NCBI GenBank assembly: GCA_034509425.1 | Contig: JAVTVJ010000566.1 | Span: forward strand, 1,660,953-1,724,952 | Direction of reading: 5' to 3' | Origin: Eopsaltria australis | Lineage: Eukaryota > Chordata > Aves > Passeriformes > Petroicidae | Length of the DNA: 64,000 nucleotides | Shown here: one piece after another, positions 41,513 to 52,600 of the stretch | Layout: each line of letters starts with the position of its first letter | Numbering within the stretch: position 1 is the stretch's first letter | Made by a program: the position numbers and the translations under genes | Notes under the pieces: model-generated | What the model saw: the letters and a program-made list of their open reading frames with translations, nothing else | Told to the model about the DNA's origin: nothing | Database searches by the model: none

Positions 41513-44500
41513 AAAGGGACAGCCCCTCTCGCCCTGGATCAGCACTCAGGGCACTGCACTGAGTCAGGTTTTATTTTTTATTTATTTCTTGCTCCTCACT
41601 AACACCATCCCAACTCCTTGAGCAAGGCCAGGGCAGGCTGAGGTGTGCAGGGACTGGAATCTCCCCATTTGGCAGCAGCCCACGGAGCTGAGTTATTGGC
41701 TGGGAACCTGCAGCTGGAAGCTGATCCCACAAAGAGCAGCTTTTGCATATGCAAAATGGATCTCAAAGGCCAGCCCTGCTTACTCAGCTCTTTATCACAC
41801 TCACATGAGCAGCAATATCATCGTGTACAGCCAGAGCTCAAGCTGTTAATTATTTTTTAATCCGTTGTTCAAAATTCCATATGCATGATAATTAATTTAC
41901 CTGCCACAGGTTATGAGCTGGTTTGAAGGAAGCCCGTGTGACTCCTTCAAAAGGTTATAAAAATAACAGCAAGAATAAATTGGAAGGCAAGAAAATCTGC
42001 TGATAAACACAATTTTCAAGATATTTGAATAAAGATACTCTGATAAAACAGAGACAGTGAAAAAATGCAATATTAGATGATGAAACAGTAGATTACATCT
42101 TATGAAAGCAACAGCCTAAGAAAAGACAGCCTAAATTGTGTGTTAGCAGTCAGGGGCTCTGCTTTACCTCCTGTCAACCCAATAAAAACAGGAGGGATTT
42201 ACTGGGAAGAGCTCCCTAAAAATGCCAGCTCTGTACTCAGCAATGGTTAAAACAAAAAACAACATCAGGAGTTTAGATGGCAACCAAACAGAAGAGCAAT
42301 TACTTCTGAAATTGTAGAGTTTAAGGCCGTGCCCACATTCTGAGCACAGCATGGTCGTCTGACCCTGCAATGCAATTTATGCGTGGCAGAATTAAGAGGA
42401 GCAGAAAAGAGCAAAGGGATTTGGAGAGAAATAAACCACTCCAACGTGATAAAAAATTAACTGCATTAGGAATCTTCAGCTGTAAGAGAAAAGGGTGCAA
42501 CAAAAAAAGCAAGTTCTTTTCATAAGACAAGCACCTCTCACATGCATCTGGTGGGGACTGAAAAGATTTGATTAAGAATTAGAGAAACTCAGAAAGCAGG
42601 GGCTGTGCTGGGTATCTGTAGATATTCCTTATCAAAGCCTGCCAAGTGCAGTGCCAGGTGATCAGGGAAGGTGCTGTGTAAACACAAAAGACTTTTCTCC
42701 CACTGTGACCTCCAGTGTTGTAGCCAAAGGTTTTCCTGAATTGGAGGCTGATTTTCTATTTCTGGGCATTTGAAAGTCCTTTAAGCTTTCTCTAAGTTGC
42801 CTTTCGGGATTTGTGTGCAGCTTGCTATGATTTTCTATTTGAAATACCACAGCCAAGAGCTTTTAAATGGCCATTTAAAAACAACTTACATTATGACAAA
42901 TTATTTCTTGGCAGGTAATATTGCTCTTTGTTTGCTCTGTTTAGATTAGAGGGAAAGATCCTTTTAGTTGGTTTTTTTTTTAATTAAAATCTCTGGATTA
43001 TGTTGAGTCTCTAGAACAGCATCTTTAAACTAAACCTGCAAGCATTTTATCCTTTCAGCTGTTACTTCAAAATGCAGGCAGAGATTGATAAAAATCAATA
43101 ATCTATTATTGAAAAATGAATAATCTATTATTAATACACATTACTGGTTCATCTCCTAATTTGGGAGGTATTTAGGACACAAGATTTAGATGCAGATCTA
43201 AATTCTAAATACATTCTCCAACCGTTCCATAGTTTTTGCAGTCTGGATCTGCTAAGTCAGGCCAGTTGAAGCTTTCTAGAGTAATTACAGCTCAGCTTTA
43301 GTGATGCTCTTGTTCCCTCCCAAAATCCTGGAAAGCACATTTTTTCTTGCTTGACCTTTGTTTCATTAAGTAGAATAAACACGGAATTGTTTCTCCAACA
43401 CAGAAAAAATACCAATGTGACATCAAAATCCTTAGAACAGTTTTGACAGTAAAGCAGAAAAGCCATGTGGCTCAATTTGAAGGGTTAAAAAGCTGTGCCG
43501 TGTCTACAAAAATCTTACAAATAACTCGAAAATCCTCCACAGGTAAATCCTAAAGAAATATTTGGGGTGTTAATTCTGGAATAAAGGTGCCTAGAGCACA
43601 TAAAAAGATGTTGGACTCAGAGTTTTTGTTTCTACAGAGCTTGGCAACACAAAGCCCCATGAAAGTGTGCAGCATGTTTATAAAAAAGCAAGTTTAAAAC
43701 ACATATTGTGTTTTAATCTGGGATTTTCATCCCAGATGTCTCACAAATAAATAAAATTAAGGAAAAATAAAAATAAAATAAAAAAAAAAAAAGGAGAGAG
43801 AGAGAGAGGGGATGGGAGAGGAAAGAAAGAGAAATAACATTTTCCCATGCAGGTATTCAGGAGAGAGCAGCAGACTCCACCAAACAGACAGTTTGCAGAA
43901 AGCCAAGCTTAAAAGAGAAGTAAAATGAGGAACTCTGCAGTCAAAAAAAAGAAAAGAAATACAGAAGTTCCCCAACTAAATATATGTTCAGTGCTAAAAT
44001 TGATCAGCCTGATTCTAGGAACTCGGTGATATCACCGCAGGCTACAAAAATAGCCAGCCAAGGAGTCACATGGAGTGATGTAATGTGAACGTGGAATAAA
44101 TCCTTGGGGTTTTTTTTAACCTGAAAAAGTTATATTAGGCCAAACTCTAGGAAAAAGCAGAAAGCAGCACCAAGGGCAGTGACCCAGGTCAGGGGAGCTC
44201 AGCTGATGCTGCATCAGTGTGGCAGAACAGAGAAATCACTGATGGAAGTGATGGGAACACCTTTATTTCTGATTAAATGCAGCACCACAAAGCCTCTTAA
44301 TTCCCTCTGTTCTGTTCCAGGAGGGAATGGATATGGAGAGTCCAGAACCCCACTCTGAGGCTCTGCCCTCAGCAAGGCACCTCAAGGCTTCTCAAACACA
44401 CAGAAGTTCTGCTTTTCTCTCATTTGTTGGGAATAAAGGTGCCCAGGAAATCAGAGATGCACAGGGCGGTGATGGCATTTCAGCCTGCCCTCCCACAGGA

Positions 44501-44580
44501 ACCTGCTCCAGGACAAGGTTTTCCAAAATCCAAAGTATTTTCAAAGAGTCCTTATTAAAAATAGAATCCTGAAACATTTT
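41513..44580. other. No gene recognised
   Basis: AT-rich non-coding DNA. It holds a purine-rich simple stretch with (GA)n at 43757-43810 and a perfect 14-bp palindrome CGGTGATATCACCG at 44024-44037. Nothing else stands out. Confidence 0.6.
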
Positions 44581-44587
44581 CTAAAAG

Positions 44588-44627
44588 AAAAAAAAAAACA
44601 AACAAACAAACAAACAAAAAAAAAAAC
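44588..44627. repeat. (CAAA)n and poly-A tract
   Basis: A run of A followed by five caaa units and another A run, directly before the triple repeat at 44630. It could be the tail of a retroposed element, but no body is recognised. Confidence 0.8.
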
Positions 44628-44629
44628 AC

Positions 44630-44868
44630 TACAACTTTTGAGAGTTCCTTTGGAATACACTGCTCAGACCAGAGTGCTGAGCTGGGACTGGTTAAAGAGA
44701 ATTAAAGAAATACAACTTTTGAGAGTTCCTTTGGAATACACTGCTCAGACCAGAGTGCTGAGCTGGGTCTGGTTCAGGATAATTGAAAAATACAACAACT
44801 TTTGAGAGTTCCATTGGAATACACTGGAAAAGACCAGACTGCTGAGCTGGGACTGGTTAAGATAATTA
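44630..44868. repeat. 81-83-bp tandem repeat, three copies
   Basis: Units start at 44631, 44712 and 44795 with acaacttttgagagttcc. Each continues through ggaatacactg, gaccag and tgctgagctggg to ggttaa or ggttca and an attaa/attga end. Copies 1 and 2 are nearly identical; copy 3 is more diverged. Confidence 0.93.
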
Positions 44869-46744
44869 ATAGCTGGCTGCAGTGTGTTAATCACTGATGG
44901 CAGCAAAGAGCATCATTCCATAGCCCTGCTGCATGAGATCATTGGTCAAGTGGGTATTTCTAACCACATGAGACAAGCATTGCTCCTTCCAGCATGGAAT
45001 ATGGCCAGAAATGGGGAAAAAAACAGTTTTAGAATGTCCTTTATGAAAAAAAAACCCAAAGAAGGTGGCTGTGCTATGAGCTGAACATGACTTGCCAGGT
45101 CCATCTTTTAAATTGGTCTTGAATTTAAATTATTCTATAAATTGATTCTTCATTTCTCCCACATCATAACACCAGTGAGGAGTTTTAGCCTCTTTTGGCT
45201 CTGGAGCCTCTCACAGCTCCTGCTCATTGAAGTTCCTCTCATTATCCAGCTCCATTAATTCCAGGTTTCTTTCCTAGACTACCTGAATATTCAAGTGTGA
45301 TGCTTTGTGGCACTTAATTCTCTTCACAGAGCTATGTGTTCATAAGGAAATAATGTGGTTTTCAGACAGAATGCACAATAAAAATATATACAACAATATC
45401 GTGGCAAATTTCAGATGGTAATGAGCACCAACTACACAGGCTTTGGATTTAAAGCAGTGAAGGGCTCAAATTGTGCTTCTACCAGAAACTACTCAGCCAA
45501 GTCACTCAAGGGACTAATTGAAATTAGCAGATCTTAAATGTTTTACTGGCTCTGAGATTGAGTTAAATGCAATAAGGAGATTTCCAAGAATGGCAAAATG
45601 ACTTTGTCAGTGATAGTGGGAAAAAGTGGGAAGCAGCAAGGAATAAAACCAGGGGTTATCTGTTGTATTGTACACCTAGAGCTGCCAAAGCATCAAATCA
45701 GAACTTTGAAAATAAAAATAGGTAATCCTGTTTAGTCCTGGTTTTTTGTTGATAAGGGGATATCTCAGATTATGACCACCACTCTCAAGTTTATCTGCGT
45801 TCAAATTCAATAATCCACATTTCACTCTGGGTTATTCTGCTCTGTCTCAGCCTTGCTGCTGCTTGCAGAGGTACAGCAAGGAGGAAATCAGCATTTCACA
45901 GCGGTTCTGCCCTGCCCTGAAATCCACAGAGGAGCTGCAACTTCTCAAATCCTCACAAGACCAATCCCTGTCCTCACATGACCCAAGGAAGTCACGGGAC
46001 CTGGTGACACTGAAAGGCTGAGGTGGAACCTCCAGTTTTGCTCTGAGTTTTGCACATTTCCCTGGGTTTGGGTTTTGTTTGAGGGGTTCTGTGAGAGCCA
46101 CTCAGGGCAGCTCCCACTCTGAGCCTCAGACCTGCTGCTCTTTTGGGCTCCTCACCCCCACCACGGGCACCAGGACGTGCTCCAGCTGTGCCCAAAGCAG
46201 CACCCAGATGTTCAGAGCCACTGGGAGCTCACCCATGATGCAAAGGCCATCTCAAAATTGTTTTGTGAGGAGTTAAATCTCCAATTTTCACTCCTCCTCT
46301 TTGCTTTTTACACTTCCATCCCTCAGTGAGAAAGGAGGAAGCAGAAATAAGCTAAACATCACAAGATACTGCTGTAATGAGGACTCAGTTTTACATTTGG
46401 GGACATTTTTGGGAAATGCTTTGTTCAGGAAGGGTCCACAGCCTCCTCAGGCCTCAATGTCCCATCCTTGAAATGGAAACAAGCACAGTTCCCTTGGTTT
46501 TCAACACTTCCAGCTCTTCACGAGGCATCAACAATGGTTATGTGAGGGACAAATTCATAAACCAGAATTCCTGCAAGCACTGGCCATAACTGGAATATTG
46601 ACAAGGAAAAGATCTCTAATGTTTATTAACACTGGGAACTGTGTTAATGAAGAGGAAGACACCGGGAAACAACAAAAATCACACTCAGAAGAGAGAGGAT
46701 TGTAGAGCACAGTGGAACAGAAAACAGAGCTATTTACTGCACAC
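44869..46744. other. No gene recognised
   Basis: Non-coding DNA between the triple repeat and the simple-repeat cluster. No exon, RNA gene or element is recognised on either strand. Confidence 0.55.
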
Positions 46745-46869
46745 ATTTCTATTTCTATTTCTATGTATATTCCTATGTATATTTCTATTTCTATTTCTAT
46801 TTATATTTATATGTATATTTCTATTTCTATTTCTATGTATATTTCTATTTCTATGTATATTTATATTCT
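46745..46869. repeat. TTTCTA/TATTTC simple repeat
   Basis: About 125 bp made of tttcta, tgtata and ttata hexamer-like units in irregular order. The protein-like frames made of ISISIS repeats here are artefacts. Confidence 0.9.
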
Positions 46870-47741
46870 ACATAAAATTCTCCCTTCAGCTGTGAGACAA
46901 AGTGAGCCATGGGAGTCAGGCAGGAGTGAACCCCACTGCTGTCCCTGGGCCAGGCAGGTGGAGGTGGCCCTGCACAAAAAACTCCACCCTTTAGGAGAAC
47001 ATCCCAGCAAAAACATCTCCTTCATCTGAGGCATCTCCTCCCTTCTTTGGATGGGATGTGGGGAATGAAGAGGGAAAAATCTCTCAGTAACCTGCAGAGA
47101 AACTCCTCCAAAAGCATCCACTTGCATGTCCTTCTTCTCTAGGAAAAACCGCTTCTGATTTAATTTTTTTTTACATTCTTACCACTTGCAGCATTTGTAC
47201 ATTTGTTCCAAATATCTGCAAAATCTCACACGTCTGCCTAGGGAGGATTTCACCAACATGCTGGCAGCATAAACAGTCTGCTCTTGCTGTCCAAAACATA
47301 AACAGAACCCAAATTAAGAGTTACTCACTGCTCAGCAGACTGAGTGACACTGTGATGCTATGAACACTGCACTTCCCTGCCTGGCAGCCCTGCTTTCCCC
47401 ATGGCCTGAAAAGAAGGAACAAAATCCCACTCAGATGATGTTGCCCTGTAGTTACAGCTGCCCCCTGACATTTTTTTTATAAAGACTATTTGATTCAAAA
47501 TTGTAAAACTGAAAATGCCATCCCAGAGCAGCAAGTTCTCAGAGAATAAAGGTGATGGCCACTTCATTTCCAAGCTGTTCTAACTTTCCTTTTACTTTGA
47601 CTCATCTGATCTTTAATGGGAAGGACAGTTAAACACTGCTGACATAGAACATTCCAGCAGATCTGAAGAATTCCAAGCAGTTTTGCTTCTGAATCTATTT
47701 TTGAAAATGGATGAAGACTTTCGGTGGCCAGTAGAAAATAA

Positions 47742-47965
47742 AGTTAAAATAAAGATTTAAAAATATAAAATAAAATTAAATTAAATTTAAATTAAATTAA
47801 ATTAATATAAAATGAAATAAAATAAAACAAAATAAAATAAAGTAAAATAAATATAAAATAAAATAAATATAAAATTAAAATAAAAATATTAAATAAAATA
47901 AATAGAAAATAGAAAACAGAAAATAGAAAATATATAATAAATATAAAATAAAAATAAAAAATAAA
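47742..47965. repeat. (AAATA)n-type AT-rich simple repeat
   Basis: About 220 bp of aaata, aaatta and aaaat units with hardly any G or C. The Phe/Tyr/Ile-rich frame on the minus strand is an artefact of this composition. Confidence 0.92.
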
Positions 47966-48239
47966 GTGGGATTTATCTTGAATTCTCTGGCCATTTACAA
48001 GTTTTTGTTTGCATTGATCCTGCACAGGGAAATTCCTCCAGGGATCCTCAGGAGTGTGGCCCATCCCTGATATCATCATGGCCTGAGGAGCAGAGGAGGG
48101 GCCCTGACCAATCCCTTTGAACTCTGACAGAATTGTGGAGTGATTCCTCATGGTGTTACCAGGCAGGGAATGATTCTGTGCCATGATCCAGCCACTCTTT
48201 TGGAAATTCAGCAGCTCCAGCTCTCTCATCATCCACACG

Positions 48240-48506
48240 TGTTTTAGGTTGGTCTAGGAGCTGTCAATTTTGGAAGTGACTAATGCTGCAGGAAGTAATA
48301 TAACTTCTTTTTTTGAGAAAGAGAACTTTTAACTAGTTGGTTTTGAGTATTGATATGTATATTAACCAATTAAAAGTTGATTCGTCTTCAAGGAGAAAAA
48401 CTTATATAAGCAGAAGATCCTTTAGAGTTTTCTTCTTTCTTGTTTCTGTGAGAGAAGCAGGTCTCCTATTCTTTCTCTCCGGTAAGGCTGGACTCAAACC
48501 ACTACA
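48240..48506 (+). mobile_element. Probable LTR of an endogenous retrovirus
   Basis: The segment starts TGTTTTAGG and ends CCACTACA, giving TG...CA ends. Read on the plus strand it has a CCAAT box near 48366 and a TATA box (CTTATATAAGC) near 48400, in promoter order. No AATAAA signal and no target-site duplication are seen, and the right flank runs after 60 bp into the CCTT tract. Orientation and boundaries are inferred. No coding retroviral sequence is attached. Confidence 0.5.
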
Positions 48507-48566
48507 CCAGGCCTTTGTCCACCTGCTCTTCCCTCTCCTGGGCCATCCCTTCACCAGGAAAATGGA

Positions 48567-49136
48567 CCTTCCTTCCTTCCTTCCTTCCTTCCTTCCTTCC
48601 TTCCTTCCTTCCTTCCTTCCTTCCTTCCTTCCTTCCTTCCTTCCTTCCTTCCTCTCCTTCCTTCCTCTCCTTCCTTCCTTCCTCTCCTTCCTTCCTTCCT
48701 TCCTTCCTTCCTTCCTTCCTTCCTTCCTTCCTTCCTTCCTTCCTTCCTTCCTTCCTTCCTTCCTTCCTTCCTTCCTTCCTTCCTTCCTTCCTTCCGTCCT
48801 TCCTTCCTTCCTTCCTTCCTCCCGTCCTTCCTTCCTTTCCTTCCTTCCTTCCTTCCTTCCTTCCTTCCTTCCTTCCTTCCTTCCTTCCTCCTCCTTCCTT
48901 CCTTCCTTCCTTCCTCCTTCCTTCCTTCCTTCCTTCCTTCCTTCCTTCCTTCCTTCCCTTCCTTCCTTCCTTCCTTCCTTCCTTCTTCCTTCCTTCCTTC
49001 CTTCCTTCCTTCCTTCCTTCCTTCCTTCCTTCCTTCCTTCCTTCCTTCCTTCCTTCCTTCCTTCCTTCCTTCCTTCCTTCCTTCCTTCCTTCCTCCTTCC
49101 TTCCTTCCTTCCTTCCTTCCTTCCTCCTTCCTCCCC
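48567..49136. repeat. (CCTT)n microsatellite, 570 bp
   Basis: Almost pure pyrimidine on the plus strand, (GGAA)n on the minus strand, with only two G interruptions (cttccgtcc and ctcccgtcc) and occasional unit slips. Long frames of FLPS and KEGR repeats on the two strands are artefacts. The true array length may differ because such tracts assemble poorly. Confidence 0.98.
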
Positions 49137-49138
49137 AA

Positions 49139-49628
49139 TGTTCTGGCAGTAATTAAGCAGATTTTGCCCTTCACACAAGATGACAGCAGGCACACAAGGC
49201 TCCGTGTAGAGGCTTTATTGTGACCTGCACCTTGCAGTGTTCTTGTGCACAGACAACGAAGAAAGATCACTCTAAGACTACACTAAGACCACCAAGACTA
49301 CTAAAGACTACTACCTATCACACAGTGAAAACTCCTTAAATACCATCACACAGATAGGATATGTCATCACACAAACAGGAAAGATGTTCACCACAGTGTT
49401 CCCCCATCACCTGGGCTATTGCACAGATTTTACCTATTATGGTAACAGGTAAACAATGCCCTGTAAGCTCACAAAGTACAATCCTCACTCTCAATGGGTC
49501 CAGAAGGCCATGAACCCACAATTCCCTTTCCCAGCCCATCACTGCTGACCTGGATGTGCTTCCATGGTCACCTCTGGGCCCAGGACAGAGGCCTATTCTA
49601 GGCCTTCCAGGCCTGCTTTACTATAACA
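49139..49628 (-). mobile_element. Endogenous retrovirus LTR, 490 bp
   Basis: On the minus strand the element runs from TGTTATAG to CCAGAACA, with TGTT/AACA inverted ends. It contains a TATA-like GGTATTTAAGG near 49340, a polyadenylation signal AATAAAG near 49213 and a GT-rich stretch after it, in the order U3, R, U5. After the CA end the minus strand reads TTGGGGAGGAAGG, like the start of a primer-binding site, and then passes straight into the GGAA tract. No gag, pol or env sequence is present in the window next to it, and no target-site duplication is seen. The viral class is not determined. Confidence 0.7.
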
Positions 49629-52600
49629 CACATAGTGTAACCCCACAAATGTGGTTTTTGTTTCAGCTGAGGTGAAATGGGCAGCAGAATCAGGAATGCA
49701 GCCCTCACAGGTAGAAAAGAATCAAGAAAACCATGCCAGAGTCCAGGCCAGGCCTCATGCCTTCTCCCCGCCATTCCTGGGGGCCGTGGGCCAGCTGGGC
49801 TGGGCCTCCCTGGGACTTTTTCCTGTGTTTTAACTGCGGGATTCCAGCCCAGAAACCACATCGGGGTAAAAGCAGGTGCTCACTGCTCCCCAAGGAACAG
49901 AAATGTGATTTGTAAATAAGGATCCCCCAAGGATTGCTGAGGGTGTCCCCAGTGGATCCCTCGCCCAGAGAGGGTGGTGCAGCTGCAGCTGAGGTGGGAC
50001 TGAAAGACTTTTCCCACCGTGCAGCTTTAGAAGTGCCCGGTCCCCAAGGCAAAAGGCATTCCATGAATTTAGGAGGCTCCAGATAATCAAATAAATAGAT
50101 CCACACCCAACTCCCTGTGTTTTTCTTGTTGTTGCTGTGGTAGAAGTTTTCTTCCTCGGGATATTTTGGGATCCAGTCTGTGCTTTTTTCTAACCAAAGA
50201 CAGAGCTGAAGGTGTTCTCCTGCTGTTCATCATTGAGGGCCTGCACACAGCTGGCACCAGAACAACACAAAAAGGTTTGATCTCTGCTTTTCAGTGATGC
50301 CTCCAAGAGACCATGAGGGGAAGATTATCAGAGAGGGAGGAAAATGGCCTTTAGATTCTGCCCAGGATGAAAGGGGATGGTGCAGGGAGAGGCTGAGCAG
50401 TTTTAGAGGATACAGCCAAACCCATTTCTGAAACTTGTCAACAAAACACCACGAAAGTTAGGGGTAAAGTCTCTTTTGTACATGCCAGGACCTCAGGTTC
50501 TGCCAGACCCAAGTGGGATACCCAAACCCAGCTCAGGTGGCTGGTTTTTCTGTCTTTTTGTTTTGCCTTTCAGTCTGATGGAACTGGTTTGCTTTGTATA
50601 AATACACAAAAATCAGAGCAAAATCCTTGAACTTCTCTGTTCCAAGCAATTGGCCTGGACTGTGTGACAGTTTGGGATGAAGGGATGCCTCATCTAAACC
50701 AGAAACTTTGTCTTAGAACCCTGAGACGTTCCCTGACAAAAGCTTCACCAAAATAAATTGGTTTCCATGCAAAGCTTTTGGGTGTGAATCTCGCTTTCCA
50801 ATGAAAAAGCATTTTGTCAAAAAGATCCTTGATGAGTTCTCTTTCTGAAGAAATTCTTTTTGAGTAATCACTCTGTAGGCCAAGGAAATATTTGAAAATC
50901 ATGATCTTCATCAGTGCCATCCAACAGATGCAATTTTCCATAGTTAATTAACTTGACAAACACACACCAGCATTCTCCACTGGCTTGCAGTTATTTTCAG
51001 GCAGCTGCGATTTATTGATGAGTGGTCTTTGCATATGAATAGATTTTGATCTGTGCATGACTAATTTCTACTTCTGAAAGAGATTGAGCATCTTCTGCTT
51101 CCTGCTGGAAAGCAATTACAATTTCTGTGGACAATTCAGCATTGAACACTACCCTCAGACTGGAAGCTGGGTTTCATTCTCAACTTGTTTGCTTGCTTTT
51201 GATACTGCCCAATAAATCCCACTGAAGCAGAATCTTCAAGGCTCATCAAGTGATAATTTATGGGACTCTGAGCAGTGAAATTAGAGGAACACAAGGGAAT
51301 CTGAGTGTTTTGTATTATCTTTGTGCTCACTTCAAACCAGATACATAAAGAGGCTTTTTGCAGTTGGGTGCTTACAATTTCTGCTGCACTGCAAGAGAAG
51401 AAGTGATCACAAAAATGGCCCTGCCAGGTTTTGTACAGGGAGATCAAGTTAAAGCAACAGCTATTATTAATTTCAACCAATATATTTTCATTTCCCTTCT
51501 GACCTTTTAAAAATCCAGCACAATGGGGGTGTACAAGCTACAAATACTGAATTAAAAGTTCCACAACCATGTTCAAAAGAGCTGTGAAATGCTGCATTTT
51601 GCTTGTTGAATGAGAAAAACAATTTCAGTCCACTGGTGGTTGGAGACATTTCAGCAATGAGATCATACCTTTTTATAATCTCAGTATTTAGGGTGTAATT
51701 GAAACCAGAGGAATAAAAAAACTGCCTTTTGATGACAGAATGTCTCTGCTGAGTGTGCATCCACTCACATTTGGTGGTGCAGGATGCAGAAAGGTGGGAC
51801 AGGAGCAGTTTATCACAATCAGAGGGGTACACAGCAATAGCATTAAGGGATACTTTTCATATAAATTAATAGCTGATAATATAAAAGCGTGGAAAATAGG
51901 AAGAGAGGCAGGCACTGGATAAGAAGTGTTAGTGTGAAGGATTCATTTCACACAAAGGATTCATTGCAACTGTATCAAAGAATGATGGTCCTGCTGACTC
52001 CATGGTTCATTTCTGGTATCTTTGACCATAAATAAACACTTTAGTCAGTAATTATTTCCATTTCCAGTGATCCTGATCAGATATCAGTGTTTATTCTGTG
52101 CCATGACATCTATTTAATCTTAACAAAAGTGGTGTAACAGCCGCATCTGAATCTGTACAATTCTACAAACAGCATTGCACAAGTTTCTGATTAGGACCTA
52201 AATGTGTAAAACTTTGTGTACCAGTGTTTCTTCATTAGCCTGCACTCAGGAATTCGAGTAATTCTTTGGTCAAATAATAAATTTCCCACAAGCCCTGGTG
52301 AGCAAATCAGTTTTGAATTGAAGTGGCATCTGCTCATCCACAGTTCCATCAGCTCCTGCACCATTATTAATTGGTGGAATTCTCCTGACAGAGCTGAGGC
52401 TGTCCCTGCGTTCCTTCAGCTCTGTGTCTGCAGATTTGGGTCAAAGAAGGAACCAGGAAAAGGTGAGCAGAGCATTCTTCTGGGATTTTGAGGCTTTGAG
52501 GAAAGGCCTGCAGGATTTTGGCAACAGGTGGAGGAATCCAACTGCAAAAACCTGAGAGAAACCGGATTCACAAAGGTGCTGAATACAGTGGGAGGCACTG

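Noticed and set aside
48470..48510. tRNA B-box-like GGTTTGAGTCC on the minus strand, considered as a tRNA-derived SINE
   Set aside because: No A box at the proper distance and no tRNA fold. The bases fit better as the end of the LTR-like element.
48337..49270. Frames of 213-271 codons on both strands made of FLPS or KEGR repeats
   Set aside because: They are the direct translation of the CCTT/GGAA microsatellite and have no other content.
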